Assembly (NCBI RefSeq): GCF_000514775.1
Contig: NZ_AZWO01000005.1
Span: 177,046 to 241,045 of the forward strand
From: Salinispora pacifica CNR114
GTDB taxonomy: Bacteria > Actinomycetota > Actinomycetes > Mycobacteriales > Micromonosporaceae
Direction of reading: 5' to 3'
Length of the DNA: 64,000 bases
The notes under the pieces were generated by a model that was given only the letters and a program-made list of their open reading frames with translations, ran no database searches and was not told the DNA's origin. This document shows, piece after piece, positions 33,286 to 41,818 of the stretch. The translations under genes and the position numbers were made by a program. Numbering within the stretch: position 1 is the stretch's first letter; each line of letters opens with the position of its first letter.

Positions 33286-34146
33286 GTGCCCAACTGGCCT
33301 ACCCTGAGACGCAGGCGGCTCGCGCGCGAGCTGAACAACTTGCGTGAGTCCATCGACATGACGATCGAGGAAGCTGCGGCGAGCGCCGGGATCTCCCCGT
33401 CTCACCTTTCACGTGTGGAGCGTGCACTCGTCGGCGTTCGGGTGCCGGCCGTGCGGGCGCTGCTGGCGACATACGGCGCGAGCGCCTCAATGACGGCCAG
33501 CCTGCTGGAGGTGGCCCAGGCGTCCGCGCAGCGTGGCTGGTGGCATCGATACGCAGGCAGCATCCCCGATGAGTACGCGACCTACATCGGATTTGAGTCC
33601 GATGCCGCCCGGATCTGGAATTTCGAGTTGATCTCGATTCCCGGTCTGATGCAGACCGAGGGGTACACCCGTTCAATCCTCCAACGTGGAGTCGCCCGCC
33701 TAACGGATGGGGAGATAGAGCGGCGCATCGAGGTTCGCATGCGTCGACAGGCGTTACTGTATCGCGAGGATCCTCCAACGCTGTGGGTTGTCCTCGACGA
33801 GGCCGCTATCCGTAGACAGGTTGGCGGTGCCGAAACGATGGCCGAGCAGATGGGCCACCTTGCAACCATCGCGGTTCTGCCGCACGTGGATGTTCAGATC
33901 GTTCCGTTCGGAGCAGGAGCCCATCCCGGTGCGCCTGGAGGGTTCGTCATCCTCAGATTTGCCGATCCGGCCGATCGGGACGTTGTCTACATCGAGACTA
34001 TGGCCGGCGATCTCTATCCTGAAGGTGACGCCGACGTTCAGGGTGCGGCCCTAGCGTTTGATCGACTGAGGGCGATGGCACTCAGCCCGGATGACTCGGC
34101 GTCGATAATCCGGAACGCTGCAGAGGAGTTTCATGATCGACTTTAG
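33286..34146 (+). CDS. Scr1-type XRE regulator (HTH plus DUF5753)
   Basis: 286 residues. An N-terminal XRE helix-turn-helix (MTIEEAAASAGISPSHLSRV) and a C-terminal DUF5753 domain: ELISIPGLMQTEGYTRSIL, RRQALLYREDPPTLWVVLDE, LPHVDVQIVPFGAGAHPG, VVYIETMAGDLYPE. This family pairs with DUF397 proteins in actinobacteria, where Scr1/Scr2 pairs influence antibiotic production and are described as toxin-antitoxin-like. Start: GTG at 33286 (VPNWPTLRRRRLAREL) is favoured; ATG at 33268 is possible. Its 3' end overlaps the DUF397 gene by 14 bp, a typical arrangement. Confidence 0.88.
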   Translation: MPNWPTLRRRRLARELNNLRESIDMTIEEAAASAGISPSHLSRVERALVGVRVPAVRALLATYGASASMTASLLEVAQASAQRGWWHRYAGSIPDEYATYIGFESDAARIWNFELISIPGLMQTEGYTRSILQRGVARLTDGEIERRIEVRMRRQALLYREDPPTLWVVLDEAAIRRQVGGAETMAEQMGHLATIAVLPHVDVQIVPFGAGAHPGAPGGFVILRFADPADRDVVYIETMAGDLYPEGDADVQGAALAFDRLRAMALSPDDSASIIRNAAEEFHDRL

Positions 34147-34336
34147 CTGTGCGACGTGGCGGAAGAGCACCAGAACGCAGCAAAGTGGCCAATGCGTCGA
34201 GATGGCAAGAGTTGGAGAGGTCATCGGCATGCGGGACTCCAAGGACCCGAATGGCCCGGTGCTGGCGTTTGCGACCGAGGAGTTCGCCGCATTTCTCGAA
34301 GGTGTGGCAAGGGGCGAATTTGGCAACCTTCCCTAG
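34133..34336 (+). CDS. DUF397 protein, partner of the XRE regulator
   Basis: 67 residues with the DUF397 pattern: WRKSTRTQQSGQCVEMARVG, IGMRDSKDPNGPVLAF and EEFAAFLEGVARGEF. These small proteins are almost always encoded beside a Scr1-type XRE regulator and are thought to bind or modulate it. The ATG at 34133 lies inside the end of the XRE gene, implying coupled translation. Confidence 0.9.
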   Translation: MIDFSCATWRKSTRTQQSGQCVEMARVGEVIGMRDSKDPNGPVLAFATEEFAAFLEGVARGEFGNLP

Positions 34337-34376
34337 AGCGGCCAGCTCGGCCGACAAGAGCAGCTTGCGAGCTGAG

Positions 34377-34410
34377 ACGCCCGACTCGGAGAATTCTCCG
34401 GGTCGGGCGT
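34377..34410. terminator. Bidirectional hairpin between two convergent DUF397 genes
   Basis: ACGCCCGAC and GTCGGGCGT form the outer stem around the palindromic inner CGGAGAATTCTCCG. The dyad is nearly perfect with one mismatch. It lies between stops at 34336 and 34448, so it can end transcription from both sides. Confidence 0.7.
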
Positions 34411-34447
34411 TCCCGCTCTCGCTACGAGCGCGTGGCTGGTGAATCGA

Positions 34448-34648
34448 TCACAGGTTGTCGAACTCGTCATGGTTGGCGCCCCGAAGGAACGCTTGCCATT
34501 CCGAACGCGAAAAGCGGAGCATCGCGCCTTCGGGGTTCTTTGAGTCCCGTACGGCGACACCGTCACACAGTGAGGCGACCTCCACGCAGTCACCGTTGAG
34601 GCTCTCCGAACTCTTGCGCCAGACCAGGCGTCCGGGAACGTCCGGCAT
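34448..34648 (-). CDS. Second DUF397 protein
   Basis: 66 residues: [38 protein letters not shown] and [15 protein letters not shown], the canonical DUF397 pattern. ATG at 34648 follows AAGGGAG. It faces the first DUF397 gene and is divergent from the DUF6879/XRE pair, with which it shares a promoter region containing CTAG-rich sites. Confidence 0.9.
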   Translation of the reverse strand: MPDVPGRLVWRKSSESLNGDCVEVASLCDGVAVRDSKNPEGAMLRFSRSEWQAFLRGANHDEFDNL

Positions 34649-34699
34649 GTTGACTCCCTTCGTTGTGTAGCTTGAGACTCCCACAGGGCGCCCCACGGC

Positions 34700-34723
34700 G
34701 ACTAGTCTCTTTCCTCGACTAGA
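34700..34723. promoter_or_regulatory. Candidate regulator sites: GACTAGTC/GACTAGAC pair
   Basis: GACTAGTC (34700-34707, itself a perfect palindrome) and GACTAGAC (34717-34724) are 17 bp apart, the same spacing as the CTAGTCTTA pair at 33194/33211. They lie between the divergent DUF397 gene and the DUF6879/XRE genes, so one regulator may control both loci. Confidence 0.55.
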
Positions 34724-34760
34724 CTTGATCGGAAGGTGGCGGACAGAACGGGACAATCTG

Positions 34761-35297
34761 ATGCAGATGGATGAGCTTCAACGCAGGCTGCGCGTGGCCA
34801 AACGATCGGTGTTCCGGCTCGAAACGCTCAGGTCGTACACCGCCCCAGGCGAGGCCGACCTGTTGCGCGACTTTCATGCGGGACGCCCGCTGCCGCCACG
34901 CGGACCGGAGACTGATCCATGGCTACGGATGGTGGCCGACAGTGTGCAGGCGGGCAGGAGTTGGAGCCGGGTCCATGTGCTGGACCGCCCGCTGTCGGAC
35001 TACCTGCGATTCGAACTGTTGGGCTATCAGGGCAACGTCGCGGCTGGGGAGGACGTTCGTATCGCTGACCGGGCGACGATCCCCGAGGCGCTGGGTGCGT
35101 CGAGGCAGGATTTTTGGCTGCTCGATGACGAACTTGCCGTGGTCATCGACTATGACGGGGAAGGCAAACGTCTCGCCATGAGGCCACGCAGCGCTGTTGG
35201 AGCCCTCATCGAACAGCGGAACCTCGCGATTCGGCATTCGATCCCGCTTCTAGACTACCTGCCGATGGTCCAGGACGAGTTGCGTAGATCATGGTGA
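34761..35297 (+). CDS. DUF6879 family protein
   Basis: 178 residues of the type now called DUF6879, commonly found with Scr1/DUF397 regulators. Key parts: [20 protein letters not shown], the phosphate-binding-like [32 protein letters not shown] and [18 protein letters not shown]. Function is unknown, though the regular pairing with regulators suggests a sensing or toxin-like role. Start: ATG at 34761 or 34767; a TTG at 34725 would lie in the operator region. Its end overlaps the next XRE gene by 7 bp. Confidence 0.8.
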   Translation: MQMDELQRRLRVAKRSVFRLETLRSYTAPGEADLLRDFHAGRPLPPRGPETDPWLRMVADSVQAGRSWSRVHVLDRPLSDYLRFELLGYQGNVAAGEDVRIADRATIPEALGASRQDFWLLDDELAVVIDYDGEGKRLAMRPRSAVGALIEQRNLAIRHSIPLLDYLPMVQDELRRSW

Positions 35298-36148
35298 GCC
35301 CATCCGCGGATGACCGGGCGACGCTCGTCACCAGACTGCGTGAACTCCGCGAGGACGCGGGTCTGTCGACCACGCGACTCGCCGCGGAGTTGGGCTGGTC
35401 GCAATCCAAGGTCTCGAAGATCGAAAACCGCCGTACGAAACCGTCCGTTGACGACGTCCGGGCGTGGTTGGCCGCCACGGGCGCCACTGCCGAGGTCACC
35501 GCCGAACTGACGGACGTCGCGGAGTCCATCCAGGTGGCATCGATTATCTGGGATCGGACGCTGACCGGCGGGCGCGCGGCGCACCAACGCAGCATCGGTC
35601 GTACTCTCGCCGAGGCCACGCGGATGCAGGTCTTCCAACACGCCGCCGTACCCGGACTTCTCCAGACCGCCAAGTATGCCAGCAGCGTCCTTGCCCTTGC
35701 CGACGTGTTCGGCGTAGGAGACACCGCACGGGCAGCGGCGGCGCGAGTGGAGCGACAGGCGGCGCTGTACGAGAAGGGCCGGCAGTTCGACTTTCTCATC
35801 TCAGAAGCCGCACTGCGATTCTGCCCAGTGCCCCACGACGCGCTTGCCGCGCAGTACGACAAAATCCTGTCAGTCGCCACCCTGCCCGGAGTCAGCTTAT
35901 CGATCTTGCCGATTGGCGTCCGCCCCTCGGCGGTCCACGCGCACCCCTTTGTGCTCTACACCCTGCCTGACGGCTCCCAACTCGCGACGATCGAGACCTA
36001 CACCCGCGAGCTGACCCTGACCGATCCCGAAGAGATCCGGGTCTACTCGCGGGTATACGACGCGCTACGCGCCGACTCGGTTGCTGGCGAGCAGGCCCGC
36101 CACCTGTTGAACGCCATGCGGACCGAAGCCTTGGGCTCGGTGGAGTAG
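35291..36148 (+). CDS. Second Scr1-type XRE regulator (HTH plus DUF5753)
   Basis: 285 residues. The HTH is TTRLAAELGWSQSKVSKIEN with RRTKPSVDDVRAWL after it. The DUF5753 part contains QVFQHAAVPGLLQTAKYASS, VERQAALYEKGRQFDFLISE, LPGVSLSILPIGVRPS and TIETYTRELTLTDPEEI. It is paired with the DUF6879 gene, whose end overlaps its start. With the first XRE it makes two related regulators within 3 kb; cross-talk through the shared CTAG sites is plausible but inferred. Confidence 0.88.
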   Translation: MVSPSADDRATLVTRLRELREDAGLSTTRLAAELGWSQSKVSKIENRRTKPSVDDVRAWLAATGATAEVTAELTDVAESIQVASIIWDRTLTGGRAAHQRSIGRTLAEATRMQVFQHAAVPGLLQTAKYASSVLALADVFGVGDTARAAAARVERQAALYEKGRQFDFLISEAALRFCPVPHDALAAQYDKILSVATLPGVSLSILPIGVRPSAVHAHPFVLYTLPDGSQLATIETYTRELTLTDPEEIRVYSRVYDALRADSVAGEQARHLLNAMRTEALGSVE

Positions 36149-36290
36149 CGCGGCTGGTGACGGCAAGACCCGGGCAGATCGACCGGGCCTCGTCTATCTA
36201 CCCGGCCCGAGACCGGCGGATGTCCACACTGACCCACGGACGTTCACCGCTTCGTGTGTTGACAACCAAGCTCGCCCTTCCACGGCGGCT

Positions 36291-37142
36291 TCAAGGGCCT
36301 TCGTCTGTGCGTCCGATTGTCCCGTCGGACCGGCCATCGCCCCCGACACCCAGTGAAACGTCCTCTGCCTTGATGATCTTTAGCAGCAGTGATGCGCGTT
36401 CGTTGGACACGCCGTGCCCGTCGGCGCGCATCGTGTCGGCCAACCTGTCCCGCGACAGCGAGCATCCCGTAGCCGTCACTGCCGCGCGGGCGGCCCGTGC
36501 GGCCGGGAGTAGGTGCGCCACTGTGCGCACGTCCACCGGCACGGGTTGGGAGGCTGGGTCGCTCTCCCGCCCCGAGATGAGCCCGGCAGTCCGACCCGCC
36601 CCACTAGTCGCGGACGGGCCGGTGAGACCGGTCCGCGAGCCCGGTATCGGTCCGGACAGCGGTCCGCTGTCCGGACCGGTCTGCGGGACCGTCGCGGGGG
36701 CGAGCGGACAATTAGCGGACGGCCGCTGACCTTCTGGGACCGTCTGCTGATTGACTTCGCGATGGTCGATCATTCCGAATAGCAGTTTGACCGAGATGAG
36801 CATCGACAGCGCTGGCCACCCCGCGAGGGCCTTGCCGATAGGGTCGTGGCCACCTACGGCGATGTTCGCGGCGAAGCTAGCCACGGTGCCGACCACGAGC
36901 GCGAACCAGGGAATCCACCCAGTCGGGCGTCCCGCGCGGCGCTGCGCCACAAGGTACAGGCTCGCTACAATCTCCAGCCCGTCCACACTGACTGGGAAGG
37001 CATACGCCTTCCAGCCCCCCTGACCGTGCTCGACGGCGAGTTCAGTCATGTGCGAGAACGAGATCGCCCCCGCCACGATCGCCAGCCCGGCCACGGTCAA
37101 CCAGGTCAGTACATGAATCACGCTGTCAGTACGGTTACTCAT
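36291..37142 (-). CDS. DUF2637 membrane protein (Spd-like)
   Basis: 283 residues. Four hydrophobic segments (VLTWLTVAGLAIVAGAISFS, SVDGLEIVASLYLVAQ, WIPWFALVVGTVASFAANIA, LAGWPALSMLISVKLLFGM) match DUF2637, found in spread (Spd) proteins of Streptomyces plasmids and in integrative elements, where they help intramycelial spread. A long proline/serine/glycine-rich loop with SGPLSGPIPG-like units follows, then a helical C-terminal domain (VAHLLPAARAARAAVTATG, LSRDRLADTMRADGHG). ATG at 37142 follows GAGGGGCGG. It is the rightmost gene of the element, 170 bp from attR, and supports a plasmid/ICE ancestry. Confidence 0.8.
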   Translation of the reverse strand: MSNRTDSVIHVLTWLTVAGLAIVAGAISFSHMTELAVEHGQGGWKAYAFPVSVDGLEIVASLYLVAQRRAGRPTGWIPWFALVVGTVASFAANIAVGGHDPIGKALAGWPALSMLISVKLLFGMIDHREVNQQTVPEGQRPSANCPLAPATVPQTGPDSGPLSGPIPGSRTGLTGPSATSGAGRTAGLISGRESDPASQPVPVDVRTVAHLLPAARAARAAVTATGCSLSRDRLADTMRADGHGVSNERASLLLKIIKAEDVSLGVGGDGRSDGTIGRTDEGP

Positions 37143-37289
37143 CGGGCCGCCCCTCGGTAGAGGGGACGGGCGGCACCACGAACAACCAGGCCAGACCGGC
37201 GGCAGGAACCGTGCACGCGGTGGCTGCATGAAGTTGGCAGCAGCTAACGGCAGTTAATACCTGGAATATTCGGGCATTCGGTCCGGAAT

Positions 37290-37322
37290 AATGTGTGTCA
37301 CATTGTGGGATTGGTCTTGCCG
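37290..37322. repeat. attR with arm palindrome
   Basis: The 11-bp core TGGTCTTGCCG lies at 37312-37322. Eight bases to its left is AATGTG-TGT-CACATT (37290-37304), a perfect inverted repeat in element DNA. Joined to the left-end flank (CACACCGTGTTCTAGCACA), this would be the attP site: TGTG-rich arms on each side of the core. Confidence 0.75.
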
Positions 37323-37987
37323 GCGCCGGGTGGGCCGAGTAGGGCGAGGTGGTGGCCGCCGGCGGCGGCGATCTCCAGGGCCCGCCGGCCCAGGCTCTGG
37401 CCGGCGATGTCGGCCAGGTCGAGGGTGGGGGTGGGGTCCGCCGGGGTGGCCGGGGGCGGCTGCGGCAGCGGGGTGCCCTCGGTGAGGAAGGCGGCCAACT
37501 GGCGGAGGCTGCGGACGGCGTGGACCTGGATGCTGGGGATCATGCCCGCCTCGGTGGCGTTGTCGAGGGGAACGACCACCCGGTGGTGCCCGGCGCGGGC
37601 CGCCGCGGCGACCATGGGTAGGGCACCGCGGACGGGGCGGACGGTGCCGTCCAGGCCCAGCTCACCGAGGAGCACCACCTGATCCAGGGGGGCCAGGGGT
37701 AGCTCCCCGGCGCTGCCCAGCACCGCTACCGCGATCGCGAGGTCGAGGCTGGAGCCGTGTTTGGGCAGGGTGGCGGGGAGCAGGTTGATGGTGATCCGGC
37801 GGTTGGGCCAGGCCCGACCGGAGTTGACCACTGCGGCGCGGACGCGGTCGCGCGCTTCGTGTAGGGCGGTGTCCGGTAGGCCGGTGATCGCCACGGTGGG
37901 CAGGCCGGGGGCGAGGTCGGCTTCGACCTGCAGCACATGCCCGGTGACGCCGACCAGGCCGACGCAGCGGACCCGGGCGTAGCTCAT
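37312..37987 (-). pseudogene. comM: comM (YifB), 5' part, cut at Walker A
   Basis: Encodes the N-terminal ~225 residues of ComM: MSYARVRCVGLVGVTGHVLQ, GLPDTALHEARDRVRAAVVN, the LonC-like domain (INLLPATLPKHGSSLDLAIA, LDQVVLLGELGLDGTVRPV) and the AAA+ start GGHHLALLGPPGAGKT. After the core the frame runs four residues into the element and stops. ComM is a helicase that aids branch migration during natural transformation and perhaps other recombination. Here it is split, so the strain should lack full-length ComM unless the element excises. ATG at 37987; yraN ends 15 bp upstream. Confidence 0.94.
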
Positions 37988-38002
37988 CGGTGTGCTCTCA
38001 TG

Positions 38003-38359
38003 TCAGAACGCACCTTTCAGGTGCTCGATGCGAGGACTACCACCGGTGAGGCGGATGGAGAGCACGTCGAAGCGGACCTCGTCGGCCCGGGTGCCGGTCT
38101 CGGCGAGCCAGCGGGCGGCGAGGAGGCGTAGCCGGCGGGCCTTGGCGTCGGTTACGGCTGCGGTGGGGGTGCCGAAGGTGTCGGTGCGCCGGGTCTTGAC
38201 CTCGCAGATGGCGAGGACCGGGCCGTCCCAGGCGATGATGTCGATCTCGCCGTGCGGGCAGCGCCAGTTGCGGGCCACCGGCCGTAGCCCGGCAGTGATC
38301 AGGTGTCGGAGGGCGCAGCGCTCCCCGTATGCGCCCACCGACTGGTTGTGTCTGCTCAT
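38003..38359 (-). CDS. yraN: YraN family (UPF0102) endonuclease-fold protein
   Basis: 118 residues. QSVGAYGERCALRHLITAGL, VARNWRCPHGEIDIIAWDGP and VLAICEVKTRRTDTFGTPTA give the PD-(D/E)xK layout (Glu, Asp in EIDII, Glu-Val-Lys). It is the usual upstream partner of comM-dprA and is thought to be a DNA nuclease of unknown role. ATG at 38359 (MSRHNQSVGAYGERC) fits the family; the frame is open further upstream but that is untypical. Confidence 0.93.
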   Translation of the reverse strand: MSRHNQSVGAYGERCALRHLITAGLRPVARNWRCPHGEIDIIAWDGPVLAICEVKTRRTDTFGTPTAAVTDAKARRLRLLAARWLAETGTRADEVRFDVLSIRLTGGSPRIEHLKGAF

Positions 38360-38411
38360 ACCCGGCACGGTGCCGGGGCTGGCTCCGGGGCGTGGGTTGG
38401 GGGCGCGGGCC

Positions 38412-38439
38412 TGTGGACGACGAGCCCACCTGTGGACGA
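38412..38439 (-). promoter_or_regulatory. Second pair of DnaA-box-like 9-mers
   Basis: TGTGGACGA occurs at 38412-38420 and 38431-38439, 19 bp apart. On the minus strand this is TCGTCCACA, which fits the relaxed actinobacterial DnaA-box consensus. The pair lies 50-80 bp upstream of the yraN start and could place yraN-comM-dprA under DnaA control. Confidence 0.35.
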
Positions 38440-38641
38440 ACGGACGATCAAGCTCTCGCCGTGCTAGGGACATCGCCTTCGGCGTCGCGATCGTGGCCTC
38501 CAACCGGCGTGCTGGTGGACCGGACCACCTCGATGAGCACGGGGAGTGATGTCCAGATAATCAAGGTTGGTGGGGTTGGTGCAGGCCGAGGGGATGACCC
38601 GGCGAATGGCGTCCGCGCGGTCGGTCGCATACGGTGCCGAC

Positions 38642-39541
38642 GTGGACGGACGACGGAGTTTCACTGAAGATCAGGAGTCGCGTTGGCACCCCGGTGACCG
38701 GGAGCGGGGTTATGGGGAGCCGACATGGCGGGGGGAGAGCCGCTACGGCGAGGAGGAACTCCGGGGCCCCGAGCAGGGTGGTGGGGGCCACCGGTACGAC
38801 GGCTTTGGCGACGGGCGGGCCGGGCTCGTCAAACCGGAGGACTCCGGTGCGTTTCGGATCAGCGAGGACGACTCCGGACGTTTCAGCGCCACGGGAGCGT
38901 ACGGCGACGCTCGGTCCGAGACCGAGGGCTACCGGGCGAGCCGCTCCCGGTGGGCCGAGACGGACCCGGAGAGCACCGGTGATGCCACCGCTGACCGGCC
39001 GGGGCGGCGCTCACGGGAGGCACGTGACCAACTCTCGGCCTCCAGCGCGGACGTGTTCGGTGCGGCCGGCCCGGTCGCCGAGCCGGGGCGGCCGAGCGCG
39101 TTGGGCGGGTACCCGATCGTGGAGTCGAACCGCCCAACCGAGGAGCCGGTGAACCCACTGGAGCTGCCGACCGGCCCGATGCCGCCGGTCGGGCCGCGTG
39201 GTGACCTGTCGCCGGCAGCGACGCCGGCGCCCCCGGCGGGTGACGGTGTCTATCGGACGCGCCGCCCGGCGTTGGCGGTGATCTTCGCCGTCCTGGTGCT
39301 GGCCTTCGAGGTGCCGGCACTGCTGGTGCTGCTGGACGGGTTGTCCGGGGAGTTGGTGGCGGCGAACGTGCTGGCCGGGATGTTCCTTGTCGGCGGAGCG
39401 CCGCTCTTCGCCGTTGGCCTGTACGGGCTGCGTGCGGGTGGGTTGTCGTTGCCGGATGGTCGCGGTTGGCTGCGTCCGCCGACGGCCTGTCTCACCGCCG
39501 GCCTGGTGCTCTTCGTGGCGGCGGCGCTCGCGGTCGGCTGA
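38642..39541 (+). CDS. Membrane protein with long disordered N-terminus
   Basis: 299 residues. The first ~195 are charged, glycine-rich and without structure ([19 protein letters not shown] and similar). Three membrane helices then follow ([57 protein letters not shown]). I do not recognise the family beyond actinobacterial proteins of this layout, which may interact with the cell envelope or divisome. GTG at 38642 has no ribosome-binding site, but TACGGT (38630-38635) is placed for a leaderless transcript. Its position between yraN and rpsB is usual for the lineage in my memory, not confirmed. Confidence 0.7.
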   Translation: MDGRRSFTEDQESRWHPGDRERGYGEPTWRGESRYGEEELRGPEQGGGGHRYDGFGDGRAGLVKPEDSGAFRISEDDSGRFSATGAYGDARSETEGYRASRSRWAETDPESTGDATADRPGRRSREARDQLSASSADVFGAAGPVAEPGRPSALGGYPIVESNRPTEEPVNPLELPTGPMPPVGPRGDLSPAATPAPPAGDGVYRTRRPALAVIFAVLVLAFEVPALLVLLDGLSGELVAANVLAGMFLVGGAPLFAVGLYGLRAGGLSLPDGRGWLRPPTACLTAGLVLFVAAALAVG

Positions 39542-39850
39542 TCTGCCCGGTCGGGGCTGGCCAATCCTGGTCGGCCGGTCGGCCAACTCCGGTCCGGCGG
39601 CTGCTGGGGCCCATGACAATCCCGGCGTTGCGGCCCTTACTCCCGAAGGCGGGGTTTGTGGGAGGTGGCGTACACTGGTCGACTGGCGACCGCCTTGCGC
39701 GGTCGACCTCGCGCGCCCTCTCCGCGGCTTGCCGTGGGGCGGCGGCTCCCTGGTCCCGACCGCTGGGTCGGGCCCACCACGGCCGACGACCGGGCGCCAG
39801 GCCGCCCAGCCGCCGGCCGGGCGGAACAACCAGGGATGCAAGGAGTAACC
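39542..39850 (+). promoter_or_regulatory. rpsB upstream region and leader
   Basis: 309 bp without a gene. TACACT at 39671-39676 is a good actinobacterial -10 element and would give a leader of about 170 bases. An in-frame open stretch from 39656 to rpsB is not conserved-looking. Ribosomal protein S2 leaders often carry autoregulatory structures, but I cannot define one. AAGGAG before the rpsB ATG is a clear ribosome-binding site. Confidence 0.4.
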
Positions 39851-40738
39851 ATGGCCGTCGTGACCATGCGTCAGCTGCTCGAAAGCGGTGTCCACTTCGG
39901 GCACCAGACCCGGCGCTGGAACCCGAAGATGAAGCGCTTCATCTTCACCGAGCGCAACGGTATCTACATCATCGACCTGCGCCAGACCCTCGACTACATC
40001 GAGAAGGCGTACGAGTTCGTGCGCGGGACGGTCGCCGAGGGGGGCAGCATCCTCTTCGTCGGGACCAAGAAGCAGGCGCAGGAGGCGATCGCCGAGCAGG
40101 CGACCCGGGTTGGTCAGCCGTACGTCAACCACCGCTGGCTCGGCGGCATGCTGACCAACTTCCAGACGGTGTACAAGCGGCTCCAGCGGATGAAGGAGCT
40201 GGAGGCCCTCGGTGACCTGAGCGGCACCGCAGCCGGCTACACCAAGAAGGAGACGCTGCAGCTCAACCGGGAGAAGGGGAAGCTGTCGCGTACCCTCGGG
40301 GGCCTGCGGGACATGCAGAAGCTCCCGGCCGCGATCTGGGTGGTCGACACGAAGAAGGAGCACATCGCCGTTGACGAGGCCCGCAAGCTGGGCATTCCGG
40401 TCATCGCGGTGCTCGACACCAACTGCGACCCGGACGAGGTTGACTACCCGATCCCGGGTAACGACGACGCGATCCGCTCGGCGGAGCTGCTGACCAAGGT
40501 TGTGGCCGCCGCTGTCGCCGACGGCCTGATCGCCCGTTCCGGCCGCCGTCGGGGCACCGACGAGAAGCCGGAGGCGGGGGTCGCCGCCGACGAGCCGCTG
40601 GCCGAGTGGGAGCGCGAGCTGCTCGAGGAGCCGAAGAAGAGCGACGAGCAGCCGGCGAAGGCTGAAGAGCAGCCGGCGAAGGCTGAAGAGCAGCCGGCAA
40701 AGGCTGAGGAGCAGCCGGCGGCGGCCGCCGCGGAGTGA
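39851..40738 (+). CDS. rpsB: 30S ribosomal protein S2
   Basis: 295 residues. The S2 core is standard: [54 protein letters not shown], the [15 protein letters not shown] signature and [20 protein letters not shown]. The C-terminal tail is long and contains three tandem EEQPAKA units encoded by near-identical 21-bp repeats (about 40660-40715), a recently expanded low-complexity region. ATG at 39851 has a strong ribosome-binding site. It leads the rpsB-tsf-pyrH-frr cluster. Confidence 0.97.
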   Translation: MAVVTMRQLLESGVHFGHQTRRWNPKMKRFIFTERNGIYIIDLRQTLDYIEKAYEFVRGTVAEGGSILFVGTKKQAQEAIAEQATRVGQPYVNHRWLGGMLTNFQTVYKRLQRMKELEALGDLSGTAAGYTKKETLQLNREKGKLSRTLGGLRDMQKLPAAIWVVDTKKEHIAVDEARKLGIPVIAVLDTNCDPDEVDYPIPGNDDAIRSAELLTKVVAAAVADGLIARSGRRRGTDEKPEAGVAADEPLAEWERELLEEPKKSDEQPAKAEEQPAKAEEQPAKAEEQPAAAAAE

Positions 40739-40828
40739 CCGCCCGCCCGCCCCGGCCGTTCGGCCGGGGCTCCGGGTACATCGTCATCCAGACCACCCAC
40801 CCGCAGTCTCACCACTGAAGAGAGAGTC

Positions 40829-41656
40829 ATGTCCAACTTCACCGCCGCGGATGTCAAGAAGCTCCGCGACCTCACCGGCGCCGGCATGATGGACAGCAAG
40901 AAGGCGTTGACCGAGGCCGAGGGCGACTTCGACAAGGCTGTCGAGGTTCTGCGCGTCAAGGGCGCCAAGGACGTCGGCAAGCGGGCCGGCCGGACCGCCG
41001 CCAACGGCTTGGTCGCGCACTCCGGCAAGGCCCTGCTGGAGCTGAACTGCGAGACGGACTTCGTCGCCAAGACCGACAGCTTCGTCGCGCTGGCCCAGCA
41101 GCTGGTCGAGTACGGCGAGCGCACCGGCGTCAGTAACGCCGAGGAGCTGCTGGCCAGTGAGATCGACGGCAAGGGCGTCGCCGAGCTGATCCAGGAGCAG
41201 TCCGCCAAGATCGGCGAGAAGCTGGTGCTGAACCGGTTCGCGAAGCTGGACGGCACCGTCGCGGTCTACCTGCACCGTAAGGCGCAGGATCTGCCGCCGG
41301 CCGTCGGTGTGCTGGTGCAGTACACCGGCAAGACCGACGAGGCCGGGGACGCCGACGCGCGCGGTGTGGCGATGCAGATCGCCGCGATGCGCCCGCAGTA
41401 CCTGAGCCGGGACGAGGTGCCGGCAGAGGTCGTCGAGTCCGAGCGGCGCATCGCCGAGCAGACTGCCCGGGAGGAGAACAAGCCCGAGGCGGCGCTGCCG
41501 AAGATCGTTGAGGGCCGGGTGAACTCCTTCTTCAAGGACTTCGTCCTGCTGGAGCAGGCCTCGGTCACCGACAACAAGAAGCCGGTGCGGCAGGTTCTGG
41601 CCGAGGCCGGTGTTGAGATCACCCGCTTCGTCCGGTTCGAGGTCGGCCAGGCCTGA
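40829..41656 (+). CDS. tsf: Elongation factor Ts
   Basis: 275 residues, the guanine-nucleotide exchange factor for EF-Tu. [20 protein letters not shown] and [19 protein letters not shown] are the N-terminal EF-Ts signature; [20 protein letters not shown] is the TDFV signature region; [20 protein letters not shown] and [13 protein letters not shown] belong to the core. ATG at 40829 follows GAGAGAG. It lies 90 bp after rpsB and probably shares its transcript. Confidence 0.97.
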   Translation: MSNFTAADVKKLRDLTGAGMMDSKKALTEAEGDFDKAVEVLRVKGAKDVGKRAGRTAANGLVAHSGKALLELNCETDFVAKTDSFVALAQQLVEYGERTGVSNAEELLASEIDGKGVAELIQEQSAKIGEKLVLNRFAKLDGTVAVYLHRKAQDLPPAVGVLVQYTGKTDEAGDADARGVAMQIAAMRPQYLSRDEVPAEVVESERRIAEQTAREENKPEAALPKIVEGRVNSFFKDFVLLEQASVTDNKKPVRQVLAEAGVEITRFVRFEVGQA

Positions 41657-41818
41657 GCCGAGCCTGAGCGCTTGTCGGCGCTCGGGACGGGAACGTGGAC
41701 GAGGAGGTCGCCGGTGTACGTGTCAAGCACCGCGGCCTCCTCGTCACATAGGGTCGATGGCGGCAATTCGCGGCGTGTGCGGCGTGTGCAGCGTTCGCAT
41801 GGTGAAGGGGCGGGGAGG

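Larger units (their letters stand above)
15511..37322. mobile_element. Integrated genetic element inserted in comM (about 21.8 kb)
   Basis: The element is bounded by two copies of TGGTCTTGCCG (15511-15521 and 37312-37322). Joining the flanks restores an uninterrupted comM frame through the Walker A motif (GPPGAGKTMLAERL). A large serine recombinase gene starts 29 bp inside the left edge, the arrangement expected of a self-integrating element. Contents: serine recombinase, replication-relaxation protein, tyrosine recombinase, CoiA-like nuclease, sigma-like protein, a glycosyltransferase/FkbM/kinase cargo, Scr1/DUF397 regulators and a DUF2637 protein. No DNA translocase or relaxase is recognisable. 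It could be a mobilizable or satellite element, or a decayed actinobacterial ICE. Confidence 0.9.

Noticed and set aside
15511..37322. Element considered as a complete actinobacterial ICE or prophage
   Set aside because: I find no FtsK/TraB translocase, relaxase, capsid, terminase or lysis gene, so neither label is supported.
39656..39850. 65-codon extension of rpsB upstream of its ATG
   Set aside because: S2 begins at [12 protein letters not shown] with a strong ribosome-binding site; the extension is leader sequence.
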